This document shows, in pieces, positions 34,894 through 44,625 of a DNA stretch of 58,789 nt. Below the pieces are notes generated by a model. That model saw only the letters and a program-made list of their open reading frames with translations, did not search any database and was not told where the DNA came from. Position 1 is the first letter of the stretch. Every line of letters begins with the position of its first letter. The translations under genes and the position numbers were made by a program. This DNA comes from Helicobacter pametensis ATCC 51478 (GTDB lineage: Bacteria > Campylobacterota > Campylobacteria > Campylobacterales > Helicobacteraceae), in assembly GCF_000518225.1 (NCBI RefSeq), contig NZ_JADE01000012.1:1-58789 (forward strand). The letters run 5' to 3'.

Positions 34894-37627
34894 TCTTCTT
34901 GAGTGGAGGGAATGCTAAGGTGCGCTTGGGAAATGCTAAGAGGATCAAAATTGCAATTCCAGCCACCAAAAAATACACAAAAAGCGGAACAGGGACAGGA
35001 TCTCCTGCAGCATAAGAATGCATACCAGAGAGATAATAATTCACACCAAAATAAGTCATAAGAATTGAGAAAAACCCAACAGAACTTGTCACAGCTAGAA
35101 TATAGGGCATATTTTTTAAGCCCAATAAGCGCAGATGCAAGATGATCGCATAAATCCCGATAGAGATCAAAGACCAAGTCTCTTTGGGATCCCATCCCCA
35201 ATATCTTCCCCAAGATTCATTGGCCCATACTCCACCCAAAAAATTCCCCATCGTCAGCAGAAAAATACCAAGCATCATCGACATCTCATTGATCGCACTC
35301 AATGATAGGATCGTCTGATCAACCTGAGGTTTATGTGCTCCCCTCAACACAAACATCACAAGCGTAATCAATCCAAGCATAAAGCAAAGCCCCAAGAATC
35401 CATAGCTCGCTGTGATCACAGAGACATGGATATTGAGCCAATAAGATTTAAGAACAGGCACAAGATTCCCAATCTGAGGATCCATAAAGCCAAGATCAGC
35501 GACAAAAAGACAGATACCTGCTAAAAATAAAGCAGCAGAGATCGCAAGACATGAGCGCCTAAAAAACAATAATGCAGAAATAGAAGTTGCCCATGAAATA
35601 TAAAGCATCGATTCATAAGCATTGCTCCAAGGTGCATGATCACTGATATACCATCGCAAAATCAAAGCCCCACTCATCACCAGACTCAAAATCGCAAGGA
35701 TGCTATAAAAACTATTGACATAGAGAGGGGCAATGCTTTTGTTTTTGAACACATAAAAAAGCACGATTCCAAAAAGTAGGAGCCCACTCAAAATATAGGG
35801 GAGTATCAAATATTTGAAGAGATTGTGCTGGTTGAGAAAAATCTCTGCTTTAATCTTTGTTGGACTAGGAATCAAATTGGGACTATATTCCTTTTGATAT
35901 TGCTCTATTTTATCTACCGCTTGGATAGCCTGATCCCATTGATTTTGCTCTAATCCCATACTAAACCCCTTCACATATTGCTGCAAAACCTGACCAATAC
36001 GCAAAGCTTCATCCTTATATCCTTGCGTAACAGCAGCTTGAATCGCTTGCAATGGCTGTCTCCAAGTATTAGAGCCTGATGGATCAGGGAAGACTTTAAA
36101 TACCTCTCCTGTATAAATCAAGTAAGCAAAATTGATACGCTCATCTACAGCAATCACATCTTTATCAAAAGTATCGCGTTCTACGGGTTTTTTGAGATTA
36201 GCTTCTTCGACATAATTTTGCAGGATATAAATCCCCTCTGGTGTAAATACCTCCCTAAAAGAAACATAATCCCCATCAATTCCAAAGATTTTTTTGAGTT
36301 TTGGAGTTGAGACTTTGATCATACGAAGTTTCTGGAATTCTTCAGAGAGCATCATCATTCCCAAAAAAAGCTGAGTATTACTAAAGCCCAAAAAACCATC
36401 ACTCTTGGTGATTTTATGAATCGCATCTGAAGCGAGTGTATTGATGGGTTTGATTCTTCCCCCATAATCTTGCACAAGCAAAGAATCAAAGTGTTTTGAA
36501 AAATCCAAAGATTTTTCCTTGAGATTGGCCAATAAGCGTTGAGTTTCCTGCATCTCCTCTTGAGCATGTGCTGGATACAAACTCAAAGCCACAAAGAGTG
36601 CAAGTGAGAGGATTTTTTGAGATTGCAAAAATGCTCCAAGACGCCTAAAACGACTATTGGGATCCACAAGCAACCAAATGCATCCCAAAATCAATAAGGC
36701 ATAGCCCAAATAAGTCATATTTTTACCTGGGTCATTATTGACAGACAAAATTGTCCCTTTTTCATCAGCATCATAGGAGGATTGAAAAAATCTAAAACCA
36801 TCATAATCCAATACATGATTCATATAGATTCTAAAAGGCTTACTGATCTGGACACGATCATCGATCAACTCAACTTCAGATGCATAAGATGAGGGACTCA
36901 TAGACCCTGGATAACGCTCGAGCTGAAAGTCTTTAAGTGCGATTGAGAAAGGGAGCATAATTTTTTTCACACCCCAAGAAATCAAAAGTGTCTCATCTTG
37001 AGATTGAAGCATAACAGGTTTCCCCTCAATGCCAATACCTCCAATCAGCTCTATCTGCTCCTCTTGCCCATGCATCTTCAATGAAAGCTTCATACGCGAA
37101 TTCATATCTTTTTTGTTATTGGTCATTTTTGTGATTTCTTCTACCTTAAGCTTGATGGGATTCCCAAAGATAGAAAGCGTTTCAGTGAGCGTTTGCCCTG
37201 CGATGAGATGAGCAGGAATATGGAAATTTTCTTGATGATTGCCCTTTTGGGCGATGATGTTAAGATAGGTCTCGCTTGAATAGATAAAATCTGATTTCTC
37301 ACCCTCACGGATATGCATAATCCCCTCAAAACCAAAATATCGCGTGATTCCAGCACCCAAAATAATCACAATAAGCGATAGATGAAAGAAGAAACTTGCA
37401 TATTTTTTGCGTTTCAATGTCTTAAATGTCAATAAACATCCAATCAAAGTGATCAATAAATAAGCATGCAAAATATCAAACCAAAGCGTGTTATAGACCA
37501 AAGTTTTCGCCACAGCAGTGCCATAATCATTCTCAATAAAGGTCGCTATAGCACAAGCAGTGATGTATAAAATCGTCAATGGAATCGCACTCCACAATGA
37601 TGCAAAAGCCAATCTTAGAAATTTCAT
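34883..37627 (-). CDS. ccsBA: Fused cytochrome c synthase CcsBA
   Basis: This 914-residue fusion attaches haem to CxxCH motifs of apocytochromes in the periplasm (system II). The N-terminal ResB/CcsB half has four helices and a large periplasmic domain (residues ~65-300); the C-terminal CcsA half has the tryptophan-rich haem-handling loop WANESWGRYWGWDPKETWSL and flanking histidines. Such fused proteins are normal in Helicobacter and Wolinella. Its ATG overlaps the stop of the thioredoxin lipoprotein, and hemH precedes that, making a cytochrome/haem operon. Confidence 0.95.
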   Translation of the reverse strand: MKFLRLAFASLWSAIPLTILYITACAIATFIENDYGTAVAKTLVYNTLWFDILHAYLLITLIGCLLTFKTLKRKKYASFFFHLSLIVIILGAGITRYFGFEGIMHIREGEKSDFIYSSETYLNIIAQKGNHQENFHIPAHLIAGQTLTETLSIFGNPIKLKVEEITKMTNNKKDMNSRMKLSLKMHGQEEQIELIGGIGIEGKPVMLQSQDETLLISWGVKKIMLPFSIALKDFQLERYPGSMSPSSYASEVELIDDRVQISKPFRIYMNHVLDYDGFRFFQSSYDADEKGTILSVNNDPGKNMTYLGYALLILGCIWLLVDPNSRFRRLGAFLQSQKILSLALFVALSLYPAHAQEEMQETQRLLANLKEKSLDFSKHFDSLLVQDYGGRIKPINTLASDAIHKITKSDGFLGFSNTQLFLGMMMLSEEFQKLRMIKVSTPKLKKIFGIDGDYVSFREVFTPEGIYILQNYVEEANLKKPVERDTFDKDVIAVDERINFAYLIYTGEVFKVFPDPSGSNTWRQPLQAIQAAVTQGYKDEALRIGQVLQQYVKGFSMGLEQNQWDQAIQAVDKIEQYQKEYSPNLIPSPTKIKAEIFLNQHNLFKYLILPYILSGLLLFGIVLFYVFKNKSIAPLYVNSFYSILAILSLVMSGALILRWYISDHAPWSNAYESMLYISWATSISALLFFRRSCLAISAALFLAGICLFVADLGFMDPQIGNLVPVLKSYWLNIHVSVITASYGFLGLCFMLGLITLVMFVLRGAHKPQVDQTILSLSAINEMSMMLGIFLLTMGNFLGGVWANESWGRYWGWDPKETWSLISIGIYAIILHLRLLGLKNMPYILAVTSSVGFFSILMTYFGVNYYLSGMHSYAAGDPVPVPLFVYFLVAGIAILILLAFPKRTLAFPPLKKIKS

Positions 37628-38217
37628 TCAACCTCCTTAAGCTTAGCACTCAATGCTGCAAAAAACTCTTTTGGATCTTTGAATTGCTTATATTCTTTGT
37701 TTGCAATAAACTGCAAAATCACCTGCATTTGTTTTTGAGAAAAATATCCAGGCCAACCAAAAATCACATTACCTTGAGGATCGATAAATATACTTGTTGG
37801 TGTTGGACGAATATCATATTCTCGTGCAAGCCTTGAGGTTTCTGCTTGGCTCTTTTTCCCATCAAAATCTAGTTGATGAATCTTGGAATAACTCAGATTG
37901 ATGTAATAAGTTTGAAAATCCTTTTGCAACATCTCTTGTGTTTGTTTATTTTCTCCTATCTCTTCTTTGAGACGCTCACACCATTGACATCCATTTTTTC
38001 CAAAAATCAATAATACAAATTTACCATCAGAGGCGATGCGTCCAGTGTCTTTGAAAATATGCTCCAATCCCTTATAAGATGCTTTATCAAAATGCTGAGC
38101 TTTTTCAATCTCTGCTTGAGAAATATTGGACTTTGAAGCAATATTTTGAGCATCAAGATTCTCACTCTTGCAACCTGCTAAAAAAATCAAAGCAATCGCT
38201 AACAATATATGTTTCAT
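37624..38217 (-). CDS. Thioredoxin-fold lipoprotein for cytochrome c maturation
   Basis: A 197-residue lipoprotein: signal peptide with lipobox LAGC (Cys16), then a thioredoxin fold with active site CQWC at Cys77-Cys80 (FGKNGCQWCERL) and the cis-proline segment RPTPTSIFID. It probably keeps apocytochrome cysteines reduced for CcsBA, as reported for the H. pylori protein between hemH and ccsBA (HP0377). The ATG overlaps the hemH stop, and its own stop overlaps the ccsBA ATG. Confidence 0.88.
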   Translation of the reverse strand: MKHILLAIALIFLAGCKSENLDAQNIASKSNISQAEIEKAQHFDKASYKGLEHIFKDTGRIASDGKFVLLIFGKNGCQWCERLKEEIGENKQTQEMLQKDFQTYYINLSYSKIHQLDFDGKKSQAETSRLAREYDIRPTPTSIFIDPQGNVIFGWPGYFSQKQMQVILQFIANKEYKQFKDPKEFFAALSAKLKEVE

Positions 38218-39167
38218 TCTCTCTCTCCTTTAACTAAATCCAAAATAAGCTCGATAAATTCCTCGCTATCATTGGGACATGCACAGACCAAAAATTCTCT
38301 AACTCCCACTTCTTTGGCCATCTGACGCAGCTCAATCTCTAGCTCAAAATGTGTTTCAGAATTATCAATTGTAAAGGCTAGAGGATAAATAAGTATCTTT
38401 TTGTTTTTCATTTTTTTGACAATACTCTCTGTTGAGGGACCAATCCACTTCATGGGTCCAAGACGCGATTGATAAGCCAAAATCACATCCTCAAACTCCA
38501 ATCCACTTCGCACAAGATACTCTCTAGCCAAAGCGACATTGTGCTCACACTCTCTCTGATATGGATCCCCCTCATCAATAATGCTTTGTGGCAATCCATG
38601 TGCAGAAAAAATCAACACATAATCTGAGGCATCTCTTCCTGCAAGTGTCTCCATGATCCTAGCTTCAATGCATTTCAAAAATAAAGGATGCTCATAAAAT
38701 CGCTCGATAGTTCTTATTTTGGACTTCAGACCAAGTGCGTGAGCAGAATGCTTAAAATCTTCGATGGAAGAGAGGGTTGTGGTCGTTGAATATTGCGGAT
38801 AAAGACTTAATAACAAAATTTCCTCGATACCTCTTTGCTGCAACTCTTTGATCACCATCGAGGCATAAGGGGGTGTATATCGCATCGCATAGGTAAAGAA
38901 AATCTCGGAATCTTTTTGCTTAAGATGTTCACACAAAGAAAAAGTAATAGGTACAATCGGAGATCTTCCACCAATCGCCTTGTAATTTTCCTGAGCATGC
39001 TTGAGGCGTTTATTGACAATCACACTCCCTACAAGTTTGCGCACAAAATTACTTTTGATTCTCAAAATATGTTTATCATAGAACATATTTTTAAGAAAAA
39101 CTTCAACCTCAAATAGATTGGATGGACCACCCATATTTAACAAAACAACGGCTTTTTTGATAATCAA
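38214..39167 (-). CDS. hemH: Ferrochelatase
   Basis: HemH inserts Fe(II) into protoporphyrin, the last step to protohaem. The 317-residue chain starts with AVVLLNMGGPSNLFEVEVFLKNMF; the catalytic histidine is in FSAHGLPQSIIDEGDPY and the acidic partner in AFTIDNSETHFELEIE. The start as drawn is TTG directly behind AAGGA, which is tight spacing, so the true start could be an ATT or TTG slightly downstream. The genes that follow use haem for cytochrome c. Confidence 0.93.
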   Translation of the reverse strand: MIIKKAVVLLNMGGPSNLFEVEVFLKNMFYDKHILRIKSNFVRKLVGSVIVNKRLKHAQENYKAIGGRSPIVPITFSLCEHLKQKDSEIFFTYAMRYTPPYASMVIKELQQRGIEEILLLSLYPQYSTTTTLSSIEDFKHSAHALGLKSKIRTIERFYEHPLFLKCIEARIMETLAGRDASDYVLIFSAHGLPQSIIDEGDPYQRECEHNVALAREYLVRSGLEFEDVILAYQSRLGPMKWIGPSTESIVKKMKNKKILIYPLAFTIDNSETHFELEIELRQMAKEVGVREFLVCACPNDSEEFIELILDLVKGERE

Positions 39168-39213
39168 TCCTTCTTAAGAATTTATGCAGAAACATAATCA
39201 TATAGAAAGAAAG

Positions 39214-40503
39214 TTAAAAATCTTTTAAGATTTGCCCAACTTCATAAGCCACCCTCTCAATCTCTTCATCAAGTATCACATAAGGAGGCATAAAATAAAT
39301 CGTATCACCCAATGGCCTAAGCAGTAAACCTCTCTGAAGTGCTTTGAGATAAAACTCATATCCAGCTCGATCACAATTTACCTTGAGATCAAAAGCTAGT
39401 ATCATCCCCTTCTGTCTTAGATTGCAAACTCGCTCATTCTCTCTCAATCCCTCAAAAGCATGCCAAATCTTGCGCTGTGTCATGGCATTTTTAGCAAGAA
39501 AATTTTCTCTCTCAAACAAATCCAATGTTGCATTAGCACATGCAATCGCAAGAGCATTTCCTGTGTAACTATGAGAATGCAAAAATGCCTTGTATTCCTT
39601 ATAATCCCCATAAAATACATCAAACACATCATTATGCGTCATCACAACCGATAAAGGCAGCATCCCCCCCGTAATCCCCTTACTAAGACATAAAAAATCT
39701 GGAATCAAATCACATTGCTCAAAGGCAAATAAACTCCCTGTGCGTCCAAACCCCACAGCAATCTCATCAAAAATCAAATCAATTCCAAATTCTTTGCACT
39801 TCTGGCACGCCTGCTTTAAGAACTCAATAGGATACATATGCATAGATCCAGCACATTGCACCAAGGGCTCAACAATCAAAGCACAAATCTCCTCCCCCTC
39901 TCGCTCCAAAATCTTTTCAAGCTCACAAAGTGCTAAATTTACAGCTTCACTATCCTTGGGTGTTGGTGTAATCAAAACTTCAAACAAAAGAGGGCGATAA
40001 GCATCTTTGTAGATTCCCACATCTCCCACACTAAGTGCTCCAAGTGTTTCACCATGATAAGAATTCCCCAAAGCCAAAAACTTAGAGCGCTTTGTGCAAG
40101 AAGAAAGCAAAGCATGCTTATGGAAACTCATCTTAAGCGCAACCTCAATCGCACTTGAGCCATTATCAGCATAAAAACATTTATCAAATACTCCACCTGT
40201 TGCTTTAAGCAAACGCTGTGAATACACGATGATCCCCTCATGCGAGAAACCTGCCAAAAGTACATGATCAAGTTTTTGGGCTTGATGGGTGAGCTGCTGG
40301 ATGAGATAAGGATGAGAATGACCAAAGAGATTGACCCACCAACTACTAATGCAATCCATATATGCCCTACCATCACAATCATACAAATACATCCCTTGCG
40401 CTTTAGAGATCGGAATAGGAGGGAATCTCTCATGATCTTTATGCTGTGTGCATGGATGCCAAATGCACCTCATATCCAATTCTCTCATCACCTGATTGCT
40501 CAC
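39214..40503 (-). CDS. bioA: Adenosylmethionine-8-amino-7-oxononanoate aminotransferase
   Basis: BioA makes 7,8-diaminopelargonate in biotin synthesis. It is a 429-residue class III aminotransferase; the PLP lysine lies in LCLSKGITGGMLPLS, IFDEIAVGFGRTG is the cofactor aspartate motif, and WHPCTQHKDHE near the start with DCISSWWVN are typical of BioA. The start is GTG with GGGAG seven bases upstream. No other biotin gene is adjacent. It diverges from the ppiD-like/fts operon. Confidence 0.95.
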   Translation of the reverse strand: MSNQVMRELDMRCIWHPCTQHKDHERFPPIPISKAQGMYLYDCDGRAYMDCISSWWVNLFGHSHPYLIQQLTHQAQKLDHVLLAGFSHEGIIVYSQRLLKATGGVFDKCFYADNGSSAIEVALKMSFHKHALLSSCTKRSKFLALGNSYHGETLGALSVGDVGIYKDAYRPLLFEVLITPTPKDSEAVNLALCELEKILEREGEEICALIVEPLVQCAGSMHMYPIEFLKQACQKCKEFGIDLIFDEIAVGFGRTGSLFAFEQCDLIPDFLCLSKGITGGMLPLSVVMTHNDVFDVFYGDYKEYKAFLHSHSYTGNALAIACANATLDLFERENFLAKNAMTQRKIWHAFEGLRENERVCNLRQKGMILAFDLKVNCDRAGYEFYLKALQRGLLLRPLGDTIYFMPPYVILDEEIERVAYEVGQILKDF

Positions 40504-40544
40504 TTAAAGCTCCCGTTTTATTTCTATATTTTGCACTCACACGA

Positions 40545-40550
40545 TATAAT
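40545..40550 (+). promoter_or_regulatory. -10 box of the ppiD-like/ftsA/ftsZ operon
   Basis: TATAAT at 40545-40550, 67 bases before the ppiD-like ATG, in the gap divergent from bioA. The leader ends with GAGGTAAATT. No -35 is obvious, which is usual in this class. Confidence 0.5.
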
Positions 40551-40616
40551 CGCGCAATTATAATTCTTCATTGAACACTTGGGGAAAGAATTAAATCAAA
40601 CACTTTGAGGTAAATT

Positions 40617-42068
40617 ATGATTGAGTGGATGCAACGACACAAAAAATGGCTAGTCATTACAATCTGGATCAGCACCATCTCCTTTATCGCAGCAGGTATG
40701 GTGGGCTGGGGATCTTATAATTTTAGCCTTGATGAAGGCGTTGTCGCCAAGGTGGGGAATCTTGAAGTCACGCAAAAACAATTAGAAAACCGCTATCGAC
40801 AGCTCTATGCTCAATACAATACAGATGGTCAAATGGATGATCAAAAGGCTAAAGCCTTGGGATTAGAGGATCTTGCACTCAAAGGATTGATCGAGCAAAC
40901 TTTGCTTCTTAATCTTGCACTCGATCTTGGTTTGCGTATCTCTCATCAAGAAGTGATTGACAAGATTGCAGAGTTGGATTATTTTCATAAAGATGGGAAG
41001 TTTGACCCCTCTCTTTACAAAGAATTACTCAAACAAAACAATATCAGACCTGCTGAATTTGAAGAAGATGTACAAAATGATCTATTGATTCAAAAAATTG
41101 TAAGTGTTGTTCCCTTTGGTGAGATCACAAAACTAGAGAAGCAAACCTTTTCTCTTCCGCTATCCATCCAAGATAAGGTCCAAATCAAGATTCTCACTCA
41201 CAAAGATGCACGCACACAACCCACACAAGAACAACTCCAAGAATTCTGGAAACAGAATCAAACACAATTTCAATACCCAGCAACAACAAAAATTGAATAT
41301 GTCCTAGTCAATGCAGATTCTCAAAAACCTACAGAAGAAGAACTTCAAAAGCTCTATGAAGACACAAAAGGCAAATACATCGATCAAGATGGAAACATCA
41401 AAAATTTCAAACAAGTCCGACAAGAAATTCTCTCTCAACAAAAAGAGATCTTGGCCGAAGATAAGGCATTGCGAGAATATGTCGCCCTTAAAAAATCAAC
41501 AGGAAACTATGGTCAAGAGAAAATTCTATCAGAAGGAGATAAAACCTTTGGACTTGAGGTGCTAGAAGCCTTGGAACAAGGAAAAATAGGAGAAACTTTC
41601 AAGCCCATCAAAACTACTTCAGGATTTATTATCTTTAAGATTTTGGATAAAACTCCCAAATCTCCTAAGAGCTTTGAAGATGCCAAACAAGAAGCCCTAG
41701 TCGCGCTAAGCGCACAAAAAGCTCAAGAAGAAATTGAAGATCAGGCTAAAACTCTAGTCAAAAAGGGATTTGAGGGAATTAACCTTGGATTTATCACACA
41801 AAATACAAAAATCAAGGGACTTTCACAAGAGGAAAATCAGATCGTGTTATCACAGATCTTTACCTCAAACAAAAAGCGCAATTATATATCCTTGCAGCAA
41901 AAGATTGTTCTTTTTGAAATCACACAACAAAAGCTTGCAAAGACTTCGGAAAAACCACAAAATATCGATCAACTTGTGAGTTTTTACAAAGGACAAGTGA
42001 TTTCTAAAGAGTTTTATAAATATCTTCAAAATCAGTATAAAATAACAACTTTCAAGAAGGAGAATTGA
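40617..42068 (+). CDS. PpiD-like periplasmic SurA-N/rotamase chaperone
   Basis: A 483-residue inner-membrane protein with one N-terminal helix (WLVITIWISTISFIAAGMVGWGSY), a SurA-N chaperone domain (LEVTQKQLENRYRQLY, LGLEDLALKGLIEQTLL) and a parvulin-like portion of which only the end is clear (GKIGETFKPIKTTSGFIIFKILDK). It probably helps outer-membrane proteins fold. H. pylori has, as I recall, an equivalent gene just before ftsA. GAGGT precedes the ATG. Whether the rotamase is active cannot be judged. Confidence 0.88.
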   Translation: MIEWMQRHKKWLVITIWISTISFIAAGMVGWGSYNFSLDEGVVAKVGNLEVTQKQLENRYRQLYAQYNTDGQMDDQKAKALGLEDLALKGLIEQTLLLNLALDLGLRISHQEVIDKIAELDYFHKDGKFDPSLYKELLKQNNIRPAEFEEDVQNDLLIQKIVSVVPFGEITKLEKQTFSLPLSIQDKVQIKILTHKDARTQPTQEQLQEFWKQNQTQFQYPATTKIEYVLVNADSQKPTEEELQKLYEDTKGKYIDQDGNIKNFKQVRQEILSQQKEILAEDKALREYVALKKSTGNYGQEKILSEGDKTFGLEVLEALEQGKIGETFKPIKTTSGFIIFKILDKTPKSPKSFEDAKQEALVALSAQKAQEEIEDQAKTLVKKGFEGINLGFITQNTKIKGLSQEENQIVLSQIFTSNKKRNYISLQQKIVLFEITQQKLAKTSEKPQNIDQLVSFYKGQVISKEFYKYLQNQYKITTFKKEN

Positions 42069-42111
42069 TGCTCCTTGCGACTTGCGATTTCTCAATCTTA
42101 GGGGTTAAAAA

Positions 42112-43461
42112 TTGAAACAAATAGTCATGGCCGTCGATATCGGCTCTTTTAGTATTTCATGTGCAATTGCTGAGGTCACAGATGGGATTCCTAAAATTAT
42201 TGGAGTTGGCTTCTCCAAATCACAAGGGATCCGCAAAGGAGCGATCACCAATATCGAACAAGCAGCACGATCGATCAAAAGTGCAATCTTGGATGCCAAA
42301 AGAATGTCTGGTGCAGAAACCAATCGTGCCATCATCTCTATCTCCGGTGTTTATGTCAAAAGTCGCAATAGCTCCGGAGTCGTCACAGTCCCTGGAGGAG
42401 AGATCGGCTACAAAGAGATTCATAGAGTCATTCAAGCTGCACTTCACAATGCCACAATCCCAGCAGAATATGAGGCCATTCACATTCTTCCCTATCAATT
42501 TATGGTCGATGAACAAGAGTTTGTTGATGATCCAAGTGGGATGAGTGGAAGTAGGCTCAAAGCCCTAGTTCATATCGTCACAGCCCAAAAAACAGCTCTT
42601 GAAAATCTCAGACGCGTTGTCAAAGCAGCTGGGATTGAAATCGAAAATATCGTTCTATCTTCCTATGCTTCTTCAATCGCTGTTTTAAGTGATGATGAGA
42701 GGGAGCTTGGTGTTGCTTGCATTGATATTGGTGGAGACACTTGTGATGTTATGATCCATAGCGGGAATTCCATGTGTTATGATGGAGTTTTGCCAGTTGG
42801 ATCTAATCACATCACCAAAGATATTGCACATGCTTGCAACACATCCCCCAATGTTGCAGAAGATCTTAAAATCGACCATGGGGATATAGCCATCATTTAT
42901 GATCATGAAAACTCTCAGACTTTTGAGATTCCAACAATTGGAGGAGAGAAAACCCAACAGATTCCAAGCAACCTCGTTGCCAAAGTGATTTATGCACGAT
43001 TGACAGAAACTTTTGGAATCCTCTATGGAATGATTGATCAAAATGAACTCAAAAATCAAATCAGTGCAGGAATTGTTTTCACAGGTGGTCTAACATGCCT
43101 TAGGGGATTAGAAGATCTCATCAATGCTTTCTTTAAGGATTATCCGACAAGGATTGCCCTCCCAAGAGAAGTCGAAGGGATGCCTGAAGAACTCAAAAAT
43201 CCTATGAGTTCAACGGTTGTCGGATTGATTTTATATGGATCTGGGAGATTTACAAACTATGAGATGGATTCTGAAAAGCGCCTCAAAACCAAAAAAAGTA
43301 AGCTTTTGATGGAAGAAGAAGATCAATTTGGCTACCCTCAAACCGAATCTAAAGAAGAAGAAAAACTAGATCTTTTCAAAGAAACTCTTATGGAGCAACC
43401 ACATCAAAAATCAGAAAGCCTGATCAAAAAAGCAAAAAGCAAGCTTGCCAAGTTATTCTAG
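42112..43461 (+). CDS. ftsA: Cell division protein FtsA
   Basis: FtsA is the actin-like anchor that ties FtsZ to the membrane. The 449-residue product has the phosphate-1 loop VAVDIGSFSISCAIAE, the SHS2/1C domain (VKSRNSSGVVTV), phosphate-2 ACIDIGGDTCDVMI and the adenosine motif GIVFTGGLTCLRGL. The C-terminus LIKKAKSKLAKLF is the amphipathic membrane-targeting helix. The start is TTG with AGGGG about ten bases upstream; an ATG five codons later is an alternative. Confidence 0.96.
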   Translation: MKQIVMAVDIGSFSISCAIAEVTDGIPKIIGVGFSKSQGIRKGAITNIEQAARSIKSAILDAKRMSGAETNRAIISISGVYVKSRNSSGVVTVPGGEIGYKEIHRVIQAALHNATIPAEYEAIHILPYQFMVDEQEFVDDPSGMSGSRLKALVHIVTAQKTALENLRRVVKAAGIEIENIVLSSYASSIAVLSDDERELGVACIDIGGDTCDVMIHSGNSMCYDGVLPVGSNHITKDIAHACNTSPNVAEDLKIDHGDIAIIYDHENSQTFEIPTIGGEKTQQIPSNLVAKVIYARLTETFGILYGMIDQNELKNQISAGIVFTGGLTCLRGLEDLINAFFKDYPTRIALPREVEGMPEELKNPMSSTVVGLILYGSGRFTNYEMDSEKRLKTKKSKLLMEEEDQFGYPQTESKEEEKLDLFKETLMEQPHQKSESLIKKAKSKLAKLF

Positions 43462-43485
43462 GATAAGAAAAGGAGATCAATCATT

Positions 43486-44625
43486 ATGGAACATATTGTT
43501 GAAGAAGTTCAGCCTATATTTGGTGCCAAGATCACAGTTATTGGTGTAGGAGGTGGGGGATCCAATGCAATTGCCAATCTTGTCCAATCTGAAGGCATCG
43601 CACAATGCATCAAAATCATTGCTGCCAACACAGACAAACAACATCTTGATAGTTCTCCAGCACCTTACAAAATCCATCTTGGAGGAGGGACGATTCAAGG
43701 TCTTGGTGCCGGTATGAATCCTGAAGTTGGACGCGACGCAGCATTTGAAAGCCAAGATCAGATTCGAGAAATGCTAGAGGGTTCTCATATCGTTTTCATT
43801 GCCACTGGTCTTGGAGGTGGGACAGGGACAGGAGCATCACCTGTGATCGCCCAAATCGCCAAAGAGCTTGGAGCACTCACTGTCTCCGTGGTGACAAAAC
43901 CCTTCAGAAGTGAAGGACAGAAAAAAACAAGAATTGCTGATGCTGGACTTAAAAACTTGCGTGAAGAAAGTGATTCCATCATCGTCGTCCCAAATGATCG
44001 TCTGCGCTCTGTCATTCCTCCAAGAGCTGGAATCAAGGAAAGCTATCGAGTTGTAGATAGTGTTTTGATGCAAGCTGTCACAGGAATTGCTGGAGTGATG
44101 CTCAATTATGGTGAAAATGATATGAATGTGGATTTTGCTGATGTCAAAACAGTGATGGGTCACAGGGGATTGGCACTCATGGGAATTGGTGAGGCAGAAG
44201 GAGATAATGCTGCAAGTGAAGCAGTCAAAAACGCTCTCTCTTCTCCCCTCCTTGATAGTGTCTCCATCGTCGGTGCGATGGGGATCCTAGTCAATTTTGA
44301 GATCAGTGAAGATTATCCATTTTTGGAACTTGAGGATGCATTTACAATTATCGAAGAATACGCCAACTCAGAGGCTGATGTGAAATTTGGAACGATGACT
44401 AAAAATGTCGGTGGTGACAGAGTGCGCGTCACCATCATCGCAACAGGCTTTGAAAAAGAATTGATGAAGAGTGAAGAAGAAAGCATCAAAGAAGAAAAAC
44501 AAACTCAAAAAGCGATGCAATCAATTAAGCATGAGATTGATGTCAAAAGTTTTATTCGAAGAGATTTTGATCGAGAAGGTGTAAATCTCGATCTTGATGC
44601 CCCATCTTATATGCGTGAGAAATAA
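43486..44625 (+). CDS. ftsZ: Cell division protein FtsZ
   Basis: The tubulin-like GTPase of the division ring. The 379 residues include VGGGGSNAI near the start, the GTP-binding GLGGGTGTGASPV signature near residue 109, the catalytic T7 loop MNVDFADVKTVM and the C-terminal LDLDAPSYMREK that binds FtsA. AAAGGAGA lies before the ATG. Its last 19 bases overlap the convergent cca-type gene. Confidence 0.98.
   Translation: MEHIVEEVQPIFGAKITVIGVGGGGSNAIANLVQSEGIAQCIKIIAANTDKQHLDSSPAPYKIHLGGGTIQGLGAGMNPEVGRDAAFESQDQIREMLEGSHIVFIATGLGGGTGTGASPVIAQIAKELGALTVSVVTKPFRSEGQKKTRIADAGLKNLREESDSIIVVPNDRLRSVIPPRAGIKESYRVVDSVLMQAVTGIAGVMLNYGENDMNVDFADVKTVMGHRGLALMGIGEAEGDNAASEAVKNALSSPLLDSVSIVGAMGILVNFEISEDYPFLELEDAFTIIEEYANSEADVKFGTMTKNVGGDRVRVTIIATGFEKELMKSEEESIKEEKQTQKAMQSIKHEIDVKSFIRRDFDREGVNLDLDAPSYMREK

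Noticed and set aside
34839-35213. 124-codon frame overlapping ccsBA on the same strand
   Set aside because: Same-strand off-frame shadow of the tryptophan-rich CcsA region.
42685-43059. 124-codon frame opposite ftsA
   Set aside because: Antisense shadow; no ribosome site, composition follows the ftsA codons.
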